The position numbers and the translations under genes are program-made. The notes below the pieces were generated by a model that saw only the letters and a program-made list of their open reading frames with translations, had not been told where the DNA came from and ran no database searches. From contig NZ_BONE01000032.1 of NCBI RefSeq assembly GCF_016862555.1, positions 27,183 through 91,182 on the forward strand: a stretch of DNA of 64,000 nucleotides, read 5' to 3'. Source of the DNA: Asanoa siamensis (lineage in GTDB: Bacteria; Actinomycetota; Actinomycetes; Mycobacteriales; Micromonosporaceae). Below are positions 16,068 to 23,702 of the stretch, piece after piece (the stretch's first letter is position 1; each line of letters opens with the position of its first letter).

Positions 16068-16442
16068 GTGACCGTGAACGGCACCCTCTCCGGCATAGTG
16101 ATCGCGCTCTCGCTGCTCGTCGGCGCGTGGGCGCTGGTCGAGGCGCTGCGGGAGCGCGCGCCCGGCCGGGGCCAGCTGCTCGGCCTGGCCGTCGTCGAGG
16201 TCTCGCTGATCGTGCTGCTGATCGCGGCCGCGATCGCGGCGGCCGGCGGCGACCGCCCGGCGAGCGGGGTGACGTTCTTCGGCTACGTCGTCACGATCAT
16301 CTGCCTGCCACCGCTCGGCTGGGTGCTGGCCAGGCTCGAACCCACCCGCTGGGGTTCGGTGATCGTGCTCGTGGTCTGTCTGACGGTTCCGGTGCTGGTG
16401 CTGCGCCTGCACCAGACGTGGCAGGTGGTGACAAGTGGCTGA
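16068..16442 (+). CDS. Small integral membrane protein, function unknown
   Basis: A 124-residue protein with four predicted membrane helices (around residues 8-25, 40-60, 67-87 and 98-115). I do not recognise a family. The start is either GTG 16068 or GTG 16074; the second would be 8 bases after a TACGGT box. It overlaps the following membrane-protein gene by 8 bp, so the two are almost certainly co-translated and may form a complex. Confidence 0.65.
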   Translation: MTVNGTLSGIVIALSLLVGAWALVEALRERAPGRGQLLGLAVVEVSLIVLLIAAAIAAAGGDRPASGVTFFGYVVTIICLPPLGWVLARLEPTRWGSVIVLVVCLTVPVLVLRLHQTWQVVTSG

Positions 16443-16854
16443 GCGGACCGCGCCGCGCACGTTGGGCACGGGCCCCGGCCGGGCCCTGATCGCCGTGTAC
16501 GGCATCTTCGCGCTCTCGGCCAGCGCCCGGGCGGCGGTGCAGATCGGCGCGAAGTTCTCCGAGGCGCCGCTGGCGTACCTGCTCTCCGCGTTCGCGGCGG
16601 CGGTCTACATCGTGGCCACGGTCGCGCTGGCCAAGGGCGGCGAGACCTGGCGCCGGGTGGCCCTGGTGAGCTGCTCGATCGAGCTGATCGGCGTGGTCAC
16701 GGTCGGCCTGCTCAGCATCTTCGACGCGGGCGCCTTCCCGGACGACACGGTCTGGACGGACTTCGGCCGCGGCTACGGCTACGTGCCGCTCGTGCTCCCG
16801 GTGATCGGCCTGCTCTGGCTCCGCTACGCCGGCCGGGATCGCGCCGCGGCCTAG
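16435..16854 (+). CDS. Integral membrane protein, function unknown
   Basis: A 139-residue protein with four predicted membrane helices. It includes PGRALIAVYGIFALSASARA near the N-terminus and ends in a short Arg-rich tail. It resembles small actinobacterial membrane proteins annotated as hypothetical; no catalytic motif is seen. GTG 16435 lies inside the upstream gene (8-bp overlap). Its stop overlaps the convergent SDR stop by 4 bp. Confidence 0.7.
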   Translation: MAERTAPRTLGTGPGRALIAVYGIFALSASARAAVQIGAKFSEAPLAYLLSAFAAAVYIVATVALAKGGETWRRVALVSCSIELIGVVTVGLLSIFDAGAFPDDTVWTDFGRGYGYVPLVLPVIGLLWLRYAGRDRAAA

Positions 16855-17618
16855 ATCCCCGCCTGTGGCCCGCCCGCCACGTAGATGACCTGGCCGCTGA
16901 CGAAGCTCGCGCCCTCGCTGGCCAGGAACGAGATCGTGTGGGCCACGTCCTCCGGCTGGCCGACCCGCCTGACCGCGATCTGCTCCGCGCCCGCCTTCTT
17001 CATCGTCTCGAAGTCGATGCCCATCCGGGCGGCCGTCGCGGCGGTCATGTCGGTGACGATGAAGCCCGGCGCCACCGCGTTGGCCGTCACGTTGTAGCGG
17101 CCCAACTCGATCGCCAGCGTCTTGGTGAAGCCCTGCATGCCCGCCTTGGCCGCCGAGTAGTTGACCTGGCCCCGGTTGCCCAGCGCCGACGTGCTCGACA
17201 GGTTGACGATCCGGCCCCACTTCGCGGCCACCATGTGTGCCTGGACCGCCCGCGTGACCAGGAACGCGCCGCGCAGGTGGACGCCGAGGACCGTGTCCCA
17301 GTCGTCGTCGGTCATCTTGAAGATCAGGTTGTCGCGCAGCACGCCGGCGTTGTTGACCAGGACCGTCGGCGGGCCCAGCTCGCTCTCGACCCGGGCCACC
17401 GCCGTCTCGACCTGCTCGCGGTCGGCCACGTCGGCGCCGATGCCGACCGCGGTGCCGCCCGCGCCGGTGATCGCGTCCACAGTGGATTTGATCGCGGTCT
17501 CGTCGAGGTCGAGCACCGCGACCGCGAGCCCGTCGGCGGCCAGCCGCCGTGCCGTGGCCGCGCCGATCCCGCGCGCCGCACCGGTGACCAGGGCAACCCG
17601 TCGCTCCGCCAATGCCAT
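16851..17618 (-). CDS. Short-chain dehydrogenase/reductase, FabG-like 3-oxoacyl reductase
   Basis: A 255-residue classical SDR. The cofactor motif is TGAARGIG, the structural motif NNAG, and the catalytic triad is formed by S in NLSSTSALG and Y-x-x-x-K in YSAAKAG. The C-terminus (GQVIYVAGG) matches 3-oxoacyl-ACP reductases. It probably reduces a 3-oxoacyl thioester with NADPH, although many such SDRs act on other ketones. It is followed on the same strand only by a convergent gene, so it appears monocistronic. Confidence 0.9.
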   Translation of the reverse strand: MALAERRVALVTGAARGIGAATARRLAADGLAVAVLDLDETAIKSTVDAITGAGGTAVGIGADVADREQVETAVARVESELGPPTVLVNNAGVLRDNLIFKMTDDDWDTVLGVHLRGAFLVTRAVQAHMVAAKWGRIVNLSSTSALGNRGQVNYSAAKAGMQGFTKTLAIELGRYNVTANAVAPGFIVTDMTAATAARMGIDFETMKKAGAEQIAVRRVGQPEDVAHTISFLASEGASFVSGQVIYVAGGPQAGI

Positions 17619-17650
17619 CGACCTCCCTCGTGGTTACCGGAGGGTAGCAG

Positions 17651-19309
17651 CTATCCGGCGGGGTTGCGGTTGAGGCGGATCCAGCGGTAGCCGTAGCCCG
17701 CCACCTTCAGCGCCGTCAGGTCGCCGACCTCGTCGTAGCGCTGGTCGGCCAGCACGTCGTTGGGCTGGTCGGCCTCGGCCGCGAGTTTGCCGAGGTCGAC
17801 GGTCGCCGCCTTCCGGCCGAGGTTGTGCACGAAGAGCATGCAGCCGGTCGGGCCGTCGGCCCGGTGCGCCAGCACGCCGGCGGGCACGGGCACGTCGACG
17901 TGCGTGCACGAGCCGGCGCCGACCTCGGGGGCCTCCCGCAGCGTGCGGATCATGCGCTCGAACCAGGACAGCAGCGAGTCCGGGTCGTGCCGCTGGGCGG
18001 TGACGTTGACGGTCTCGTACCCGAACTCCCCGCCGGTGACGACCGGCCTGATGAGCTTCTCCGGGTCGGCGGTGGAGAAGCCGCCGTTGGGCAACGTCGA
18101 CCACTGCATCGGCGTACGGATCGCGAAGCGGCCCTTGAGCGAGAGGTCCTCCCCCATGCCGATCTCCTCGCCGTAGCGCAGCACCGGGGTGCCGCGCAGC
18201 GAGAACTGCAGCGCGTAGGCCAGTTCCAGGCGCCGGCGGTCGTTGCCGAGCATGGGTGCGAGCCGGCGCCGGATGCCCCGGTCGTAGAGGCGCATGTTCT
18301 CGTCCGGCCCGAACTTCTCGTACACCTCGGCCCGTTGCTCGGCGGTGAGCCGCGACAGGTCGATCTCGTCGTGGTTGCGCAGGAAGGTCGCCCACTGCCC
18401 GCCCGGCGGCAGTTTCGGGGTGTCCCGCAGCGCGTCGACAAGCTGCTCCGGGTCCTCGCGGGCGAGGGCGAGCACCAGCCGGCCGTTGAGCATGAAGTCG
18501 AAGAGCGTGTGGACCCGGCTGTTGGCCTTCGCCTCGCCCCCGTCGCCGAAGTAGTTGACGAGCTGCGCCGGCTCGACGTTGGCCTCGGCGAGCAGCACCG
18601 CATCGCCGCGCCGCCACTGGGCGTGCTGCCGCAGCTCGTCGAGGAAGGCGAAGTCCTTGGGCGAGTCGGGGTTCCCCGGCTCGGTCAGCTCGATGATGAA
18701 CGGCAGCGCGTCGATCCGGAACCCGGCGACGCCGAGTTGGAGCCAGAAGGAGACGACCCGCTTGACCTCCTCGCGGACCTTGGGGTTGGCGAAGTTCAGA
18801 TCGGGCTGGAACTTGTAGAAGCGGTGGTAGTACCAGGCTTTCGCGGTGCGGTCGTAGCTCCAGGTCTCGTCCTGCTCGCCCGGGAACACCATGCCCTGGG
18901 TGCGGTCCGCGGGGGCGGTGTCACTCCAGACATACCAGTCGCGGTACGGCGAGTCCGGGTCCGACCGCGCCTGCTGGAACCACGGATGCTCGTCGGAGGT
19001 GTGGTTGACGACGAGGTCGATGATCACCCGGATGCCGCGGTCCTCGGCCTGGTGCAGCAGCTCGGCGAAGTCACCGAGCGTGCCGATCCGGGGGTCGATC
19101 CCGTAGAAGTCCGTGGCGTCGTACCCGTCGTCGTGGCCGGGCGTGGGGTGGATCGGGTGGAGCCAGAGGCAGGTCACGCCGAGCCTGGCGAGGTAGTCGA
19201 GCCGCCCGATCAGCCCGCGCAGGTCGCCGACACCGTCACCGTCGGAGTCCTGGAACGTGTCGACGTCGACGCAGTAGACGACAGCCTTCTGGTACCACCG
19301 GTCACCCAT
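17651..19309 (-). CDS. GH13 alpha-amylase family protein, trehalose synthase-like
   Basis: A 552-residue (beta/alpha)8 enzyme. The GH13 regions are clear: DLVVNH (region I), GFRIDALPF with the nucleophilic Asp (II), LLAEANVEP with the acid/base Glu (III), and FLRNHDEID (IV). The opening DSDGDGVGDLRGLIGRLDYL resembles trehalose synthase and related isomerising GH13 enzymes. It lacks a fused maltokinase, and no other trehalose genes are nearby, so trehalose synthase, oligo-1,6-glucosidase and an uncharacterised glucan hydrolase are all open. There is no signal peptide. ATG 19309 (MGDRWYQKAVVY) was chosen over an ATG 39 bp upstream because it matches the family start. Confidence 0.88.
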   Translation of the reverse strand: MGDRWYQKAVVYCVDVDTFQDSDGDGVGDLRGLIGRLDYLARLGVTCLWLHPIHPTPGHDDGYDATDFYGIDPRIGTLGDFAELLHQAEDRGIRVIIDLVVNHTSDEHPWFQQARSDPDSPYRDWYVWSDTAPADRTQGMVFPGEQDETWSYDRTAKAWYYHRFYKFQPDLNFANPKVREEVKRVVSFWLQLGVAGFRIDALPFIIELTEPGNPDSPKDFAFLDELRQHAQWRRGDAVLLAEANVEPAQLVNYFGDGGEAKANSRVHTLFDFMLNGRLVLALAREDPEQLVDALRDTPKLPPGGQWATFLRNHDEIDLSRLTAEQRAEVYEKFGPDENMRLYDRGIRRRLAPMLGNDRRRLELAYALQFSLRGTPVLRYGEEIGMGEDLSLKGRFAIRTPMQWSTLPNGGFSTADPEKLIRPVVTGGEFGYETVNVTAQRHDPDSLLSWFERMIRTLREAPEVGAGSCTHVDVPVPAGVLAHRADGPTGCMLFVHNLGRKAATVDLGKLAAEADQPNDVLADQRYDEVGDLTALKVAGYGYRWIRLNRNPAG

Positions 19310-19359
19310 ACGTTGATGTGTTAACCCCACGCGGGCAGGGCCAAACACTTCTCCTCAGG

Positions 19360-19365
19360 TACGTT
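19360..19365 (+). promoter_or_regulatory. Leaderless -10 box TACGTT for the truncated hydrolase
   Basis: TACGTT lies 6 bases before the GTG at 19372 without a Shine-Dalgarno. The promoter of the broken gene therefore looks preserved. Confidence 0.4.
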
Positions 19366-19371
19366 CGCCGC

Positions 19372-19662
19372 GTGCGGTATCTGCTCGTGCCCGGGCGGGG
19401 CATCCCGCTGGCGGGCCACTGGATGCGCGTGTTCGCGGCCCGGCCGGGCTTCTCCTGGGCACCGGAGCCGCCGGGCCCGCCCTACGTGGCGGCGGAACGG
19501 GTGGCGGCGCTGCGGTCGGCGGTGGAGGCAGCCGACACCCCGGCGCTGCTGGTGGCGCACAGCGCGGGCTGCCTGACGGTGGCGCTCTGGGCGGCGGAGC
19601 ACGAGACGGGCCTGGTGCGCGGCGCGTTCCTGGCCACGCCGCCGGACGTCCCTCCTGAGTGG
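19372..19662 (+). pseudogene. Truncated RBBP9/YdeN-type serine hydrolase
   Basis: The first 97 codons read as an alpha/beta-hydrolase of the RBBP9-like type: RYLLVPGRGIPLAGHWMRVF, then EPPGPPYVAAERV and the nucleophile elbow LLVAHSAGCL, ending at TPPDVPPEW. Homology then stops abruptly. The family normally continues for about 80 residues with the acidic residue and the catalytic His; those are absent. The open frame runs on to 19899, but only as antisense of the Fic gene. The enzyme cannot be active. The break marks one end of the inserted or rearranged block at 19.7-22.7 kb. Confidence 0.75.
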
Positions 19663-19667
19663 AGGCT

Positions 19668-20300
19668 TCACCCGCACCGCCCGCTGATCGCGCGGCGTCG
19701 GCTCGCCACGGCGATGCCGTGCACGAGCCGGGCCAGGTCCGCCGCCCCCTCGGGGTCGTCGGCGCGGCGCACGGTCGTGAGGATCGGCCTGACCTCGTCG
19801 AGCTCGACCCCTTCGCGCCGCAGCACGAACAGCAGCGTCAGCGCGGCGAGACGGGCGTTGCCGTCGTCGTACGGGTGGAAGAAGGCGACGTCGAGGTAGG
19901 CGCGGGCCGCGCGGGCGGTCACCGGTATCTCCCGGTCGGCCGACTCGGCCAGGCATACGGCCAAGCGGTGCGCGGTGTCGGCATGCAGGCCGTACCGTTC
20001 GCGGCCGTTCTTCGCGTGTGCCGGTGCCCGGCGGAAGTCCGCGACCGGGACGCCGCGGATGGTGCGGTTCCAGCGGGCCAGCAGGTCGACGGTCAGGTCG
20101 GCGCCCGCGGCGGCCTCGTGGCGCACGTCCTCGTACGCGGCCAGCCATCGCCGCACCCGTCGCGGATCAGGTGTGGTGCCGGCGAACGCCACGAAACCGT
20201 CGCGCAGCGCCGACAACACCGGCGCGGGCGGGTGCGGGACGACGTCCCGCCAGCCGACGACTTCCCGCACTGCCTGCCAGACCGACAGATGGTCATCCAC
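19668..20300 (-). CDS. Fic-family protein with variant HPYDDGNAR motif
   Basis: A 210-residue protein. The Fic core helix pair is visible, with H142 in FHPYDDGNARLAALTLL. The canonical HPFxxGNGRxxR becomes HPYDDGNAR150-LAA: catalytic His, GN and first Arg are kept, but the second Arg is Ala. The beta-hairpin region (RRAPAHAKNGRERYG) precedes it. Fic enzymes AMPylate or otherwise modify target proteins with nucleotides; the GNAR subtype is common in actinobacteria but of unknown activity. I see no [S/T]xxxE[G/N] inhibitory motif. The GTG start overlaps the upstream gene by 8 bp, implying translational coupling. The last residues may be run-through past the rearrangement junction. Confidence 0.82.
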   Translation of the reverse strand: MDDHLSVWQAVREVVGWRDVVPHPPAPVLSALRDGFVAFAGTTPDPRRVRRWLAAYEDVRHEAAAGADLTVDLLARWNRTIRGVPVADFRRAPAHAKNGRERYGLHADTAHRLAVCLAESADREIPVTARAARAYLDVAFFHPYDDGNARLAALTLLFVLRREGVELDEVRPILTTVRRADDPEGAADLARLVHGIAVASRRRAISGRCG

Positions 20301-21432
20301 CGGCCACCCGCCGGGCCACGTCCTCGGCCACGGACTCCACGACCTCGCGCGGTGGTTCGACCCAGCTGTGAAAGCGGCCGCCGATCGCGTGGTCGAGCAG
20401 CTCTTCGTGACGCGCGGGGTCGACGCCGGCCGCCTCGAGGAACCAGCGTAGGACGGTTTCGCAGCAGCCGTACCAGGCGGACTCATACTGCGTGCGGTCG
20501 CCGACCGCGGTCACCAGGTGGGCGACCGCGCGCTCCCAGCCGTCCAGGTTCTCGACAGGCAGGAACCGGTCGAAGCGCTCCGCCAGGTCATCGAGCCAGT
20601 CGCGCCACTCGACGAGGGCCGCGTGGATCGCGTCGGCGGTCGCCTCCGGCGTGGTGACCGAGTGCCGGAAGCAGCACCAGGCGCCGACCGGGCCGCCGTC
20701 GAGGTCGCCTTCGCCGACCGACCAGCGCCAGCCCACCGCCCAACTCCCGTAGCGGTCGATCAGCCCGGCCGAGATGCTGTCGAGCCACAGGTCCTTGATA
20801 CGCCAGTCGGCTTCCTGCGCCGGAATCTCCTGCGCCGACAACACCGCGCGCACCACGGCCGGCACGGTTTCCGGATCCAAGGACGCGTCGGTCTCCGCCC
20901 ATGTCAGCCGATACGGGCTGGGCCCCGTGCGGTCCCACCGATCGATGTGGACGGCGATCCGGTCAGGACCTTGGACGACCCGCCAGGCGGGCGGCGCGCC
21001 GTCACCCGCGGGGGCTCCCGCGGAGAACCGGCCCCGGGCGTCGGTGGCGATCTCGACCAGCAGCTCGTGCCATGCCACCACGTCCGCCGCGAGGCGCGCC
21101 AGCGTCTCCTCCGGCGTCGTCACGAGGCGGGCTGCCGAACGCCAGACCGGAACGACACCGCGGCCCCGGTAGTCCTCCATCGCGATGGTGTACGGCCAAC
21201 CCACCACCCAGTCGCCCAGGCGGTCGATAAGCGCTTCCGTCATCCGGTCGAACCAGAAGCTGACGAGCCGCCAGTCGGCGTCCGCCGGCGGGACATCGGC
21301 GGCGGGTGGCAGCCCGCGCACCAGTTCCGCGACACCGGCCGGATCGAAAGCCGGCCGCGCGGCGGGATCGACGTCCTGCCAGGAGAGCCGCCAGTGATCC
21401 GGCAGATCCACGCGATCGACAGCCACGGTCAC
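20293..21432 (-). CDS. Unknown protein with internal duplication, partner of Fic gene
   Basis: A 379-residue soluble protein I cannot assign. Two related units are evident. One contains DWRLVSFWFDRMTEALIDRL, G-D-W-V-V-GWPYTI and TTPEETLARLAADVVAWHELL. The other contains DWRIKDLWLDSISAGLIDRY, G-S-W-A-V-GWRWSV and TTPEATADAIHAALVEWRDWL. It ends in an acidic/aromatic C-terminal third. There are no membrane segments, signal or catalytic motif. Overlap with the Fic start makes it a candidate Fic inhibitor or specificity factor, but that is inference. It starts 48 bp after the preceding unknown gene, so the four genes look like one operon. Confidence 0.75.
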   Translation of the reverse strand: MTVAVDRVDLPDHWRLSWQDVDPAARPAFDPAGVAELVRGLPPAADVPPADADWRLVSFWFDRMTEALIDRLGDWVVGWPYTIAMEDYRGRGVVPVWRSAARLVTTPEETLARLAADVVAWHELLVEIATDARGRFSAGAPAGDGAPPAWRVVQGPDRIAVHIDRWDRTGPSPYRLTWAETDASLDPETVPAVVRAVLSAQEIPAQEADWRIKDLWLDSISAGLIDRYGSWAVGWRWSVGEGDLDGGPVGAWCCFRHSVTTPEATADAIHAALVEWRDWLDDLAERFDRFLPVENLDGWERAVAHLVTAVGDRTQYESAWYGCCETVLRWFLEAAGVDPARHEELLDHAIGGRFHSWVEPPREVVESVAEDVARRVAGG

Positions 21433-21480
21433 CCTTCCGCCGAGCAGCCGCTCAGCGTAGTCCCATCCTTCGAGGACTGT

Positions 21481-22167
21481 TCATTCGGCGGCCGCGACGT
21501 CGATCACCGCTCGTCTGGCGCGCCACGCCGTCAGGCGGTGGATGAAGTCCGCCGTCGCGGTCGGGCCGTCCGGGTGGGTCACGACGTTTCGGCGTGTGCC
21601 GTCGAACCAGCCGACCTCCGTCCCTTCCAGGTACGCGCTCGGCGTCCCGCGTTGGTCCGCGCTCCAGGTCTCCCACCGCTCGACCAGCGCCGGGCTCTCG
21701 CGGAGACTGCGCGCCAGCGCGTCCTCGAACTCCGGATCGGCGAAGTAGCCGTCGGCCAGCGTCAGCAGGAGCGGGAACGACGGCTGCGACCGGTGGTCGA
21801 CGATCGAGGCGACGGCCGCCGCGGCGCTTTCGTCCACCGCCCGCGGCAGCGCGAACGGATCGTCCGGGAGGAAACAGCCGTAGTCCTGCAACGGCCGTGC
21901 ATCGTCGTCGACCACCACCTGCCGCAGCCGACCGGCCGGCGACAGTCCGTCGGGCCGGTCCGTCACCCGGATGCCGGGCAGCGGCCCGCCGACGCCGATC
22001 ACCTCGCTGTCCCGGACGTCCGCGGCCAGATCGCCGTCCCGGTCGAGCAGCGCGTGCACGGCGTCGTAGACGTCAGACACGTCCGGCGCCGCCTGTCGTG
22101 CCGCCGCCAGGAACCGGTCCGGGTCGACGACCACGACGTCGCGGCGCGATCGGATGCTGATCGTCAT
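21481..22167 (-). CDS. Unknown protein, paralogue A of a tandem pair
   Basis: A 228-residue protein with no recognised family. The N-terminus MTISIRSRRDVV and the C-terminal 120 residues (SIVDHRSQPSFPLLLTLADG..., YFADPEFEDALARSLRESPA, SAYLEGTEVGWFDGTRRNVV) are shared with the next gene upstream. It differs by an extra stretch of about 70 residues after position 20. No signal or membrane segment is present. ATG 22167 was chosen because it aligns with the paralogue start; an upstream in-frame start at 22197 exists. Co-directional with the repeat protein and the Fic gene. Confidence 0.72.
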   Translation of the reverse strand: MTISIRSRRDVVVVDPDRFLAAARQAAPDVSDVYDAVHALLDRDGDLAADVRDSEVIGVGGPLPGIRVTDRPDGLSPAGRLRQVVVDDDARPLQDYGCFLPDDPFALPRAVDESAAAAVASIVDHRSQPSFPLLLTLADGYFADPEFEDALARSLRESPALVERWETWSADQRGTPSAYLEGTEVGWFDGTRRNVVTHPDGPTATADFIHRLTAWRARRAVIDVAAAE

Positions 22168-22230
22168 GCCCGCTCTCGGCACCACGGCGTCGGTCATGCC
22201 CGGCAGGTTAGCCCGGACCGGCGAGACCTC

Positions 22231-22668
22231 CTAGGCGTCGACCACCTCGCGCCGCGACAGCCACGCGGCCAGCCGCCGGATGAGGTCCGCGACCGCGGCC
22301 GCGCGGTCGGGGTGGACCCGGATGTTGCGCCGCGCCCCGTCGAACCAGCCGACCTCGGTCCCGTCGAGATAGGCGCTCGGCGCCCAGCGCTTCTCGGCAC
22401 TCCAGATCTCCCACGACCGGACCACCGCGGGATTCTCGCGCAGGCTCCGCGCGAGCGCGTCCTGAAAACCCGGATCAGCGAAATAACGGTCGGCCAACTT
22501 CAGCAGGAGTACGAACGCCGGCTGCGACCGGTACTCGACGATCGACGCGACCCGCGCCGGCGACGCCGCGACCGCGCCGAAGTCCTGCAACGGCCGCGGG
22601 TCGTCGTACACCGCCTGGAGAACGTCCGGGTTGACGACGTCCCGGCGCGTGCTGATGCTGATCGTCAT
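22231..22668 (-). CDS. Unknown protein, paralogue B of a tandem pair
   Basis: A 145-residue protein starting MTISISTRRDVVNPDVLQAV and continuing with RPLQDFGAVA, SIVEYRSQPAFVLLLKLADR, YFADPGFQDALARSLRENPA and SAYLDGTEVGWFDGARRNIR. It is clearly homologous to the downstream gene along its whole length. The pair arose by local duplication, or by alternate recruitment as seen in immunity-gene arrays. It is the first gene of the presumed four-gene operon. No function can be named. Confidence 0.72.
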   Translation of the reverse strand: MTISISTRRDVVNPDVLQAVYDDPRPLQDFGAVAASPARVASIVEYRSQPAFVLLLKLADRYFADPGFQDALARSLRENPAVVRSWEIWSAEKRWAPSAYLDGTEVGWFDGARRNIRVHPDRAAAVADLIRRLAAWLSRREVVDA

Positions 22669-22729
22669 GCCCGCGAGGCTAAACCGGCGGCAGCACCGGT
22701 GACTTGGGTCCGAAGACCCTGTTGTTCCA

Positions 22730-23023
22730 TCAGTCGTCCACGCCGTCGACGACGCGGATGTCGCGGGCCGCGCCGTCGCCCAGTGCCGCGAGTGCCTCCT
22801 GGTACGCGGCGCTGCGGTACGCCGCCACCGCGGCGTCGGCGTCGGCGAACCGGATGACGACGGTGCGCAACGCCGACGCGCCTTCCAGCACGTGCACCGG
22901 GTTGCCGCGGGCGAGGAAGACGCCACCCGCCGCGCGGATCGCGGGGCCGGCCAACTCCACGTACGCGGCCAGCTTGGCCTCGTCGTGGATGGCGGTGAAC
23001 GTGTTGATCCAGTAGGCGACCAT
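22730..23023 (-). CDS. DUF1330 family protein
   Basis: A 97-residue alpha/beta (dimeric ferredoxin-like) protein beginning MVAYWINTFTAIHDEAKLAAY. It contains GGVFLARGNPVHVLEGASALRTVVIRF and ADAAVAAYRSAAYQEALAAL, the DUF1330 pattern of a small stress or monooxygenase-like fold. Length is typical. The reaction is unknown. It stands alone, 60 bp divergent from the GNAT gene. Confidence 0.85.
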   Translation of the reverse strand: MVAYWINTFTAIHDEAKLAAYVELAGPAIRAAGGVFLARGNPVHVLEGASALRTVVIRFADADAAVAAYRSAAYQEALAALGDGAARDIRVVDGVDD

Positions 23024-23083
23024 GCCCCATGATGTCGCCTGATCGCCTTGTGTGTCGCGCCCGGGGTTGATTCGCTGGCGGCC

Positions 23084-23611
23084 GTGACCGCACTTCGCAC
23101 GCCACGCCTGCTCCTGCACGCCATCGACACCGCCGAGGGTGAGCGCATCGCCGGGCGGCGCGCCGGCGCCGGCGACGCGTGGGCCGACGACTTCCCGTTC
23201 GACGGCGACGTCATCGGTGTCACGGCCTTCCTGCGCACGACGGCCGTGCACGGCGACCAGCGACCGTTCGGGCATTACCGGATCACCCGCGCCGCCGACG
23301 GCAAGGCGATCGGTGGCATCGGCTTCAAGGGCCGGCCGTCCGACGGCTGCGTCGAGGTCGGCTACGGGCTGTCGCCGTCGGCCCGTGGCAACGGGTACGC
23401 GGCCGAGGCGCTCACCGCCCTGCTGAGCCTTGCCGCCGCGCACGGGCTGTCCCGGGTGGTCGCCGACACCACCGCCGACAACGTCGCGTCCCAGCGCACC
23501 CTGGAACGGGCCGGGTTCCACCGCACGGGCGTCGACGGCGACCTCCACCTCTACGAGATCCGCCTGGCACCTGAGGTCGCGTCGGCACCAGGGGTCGCAC
23601 CCGCAACGTGA
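23084..23611 (+). CDS. GNAT family N-acetyltransferase (RimJ/RimL type)
   Basis: A 175-residue acetyltransferase. The opening LRTPRLLLHAIDTAEGERIA is RimJ-like. The acetyl-CoA loop appears as VGYGLSPSARGNGYAAEALTALL (R/Q-x-x-G-x-G/A), followed by the NVASQRTLERAGFHRTG motif typical of ribosomal-protein-type GNATs. The target is unknown. GTG 23084 was chosen (MTALRTPRLLL); upstream in-frame codons give no family match. Confidence 0.87.
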   Translation: MTALRTPRLLLHAIDTAEGERIAGRRAGAGDAWADDFPFDGDVIGVTAFLRTTAVHGDQRPFGHYRITRAADGKAIGGIGFKGRPSDGCVEVGYGLSPSARGNGYAAEALTALLSLAAAHGLSRVVADTTADNVASQRTLERAGFHRTGVDGDLHLYEIRLAPEVASAPGVAPAT

Positions 23612-23702
23612 CGGCGGCAACGGATCGGCCGAACCGCCGAAGGCCGGCACCGCCGCCCGTAGCGTCGGAAACAACTGACCGACGCACGCGCATGGGGGAC
23701 TC

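Noticed and set aside
13433..16096. An 887-codon open frame on the minus strand opposite the GGDEF-EAL gene
   Set aside because: It is antisense to a clear multidomain gene and consists of Arg/Gly/Ala/Val-rich shadow sequence without motifs; only its first part overlaps the real Gfo/Idh gene, in another frame.
20293..22668. The unknown proteins as SMI1/KNR4-type immunity proteins
   Set aside because: The characteristic SUKH motifs were not found by eye, so the family name is not claimed.
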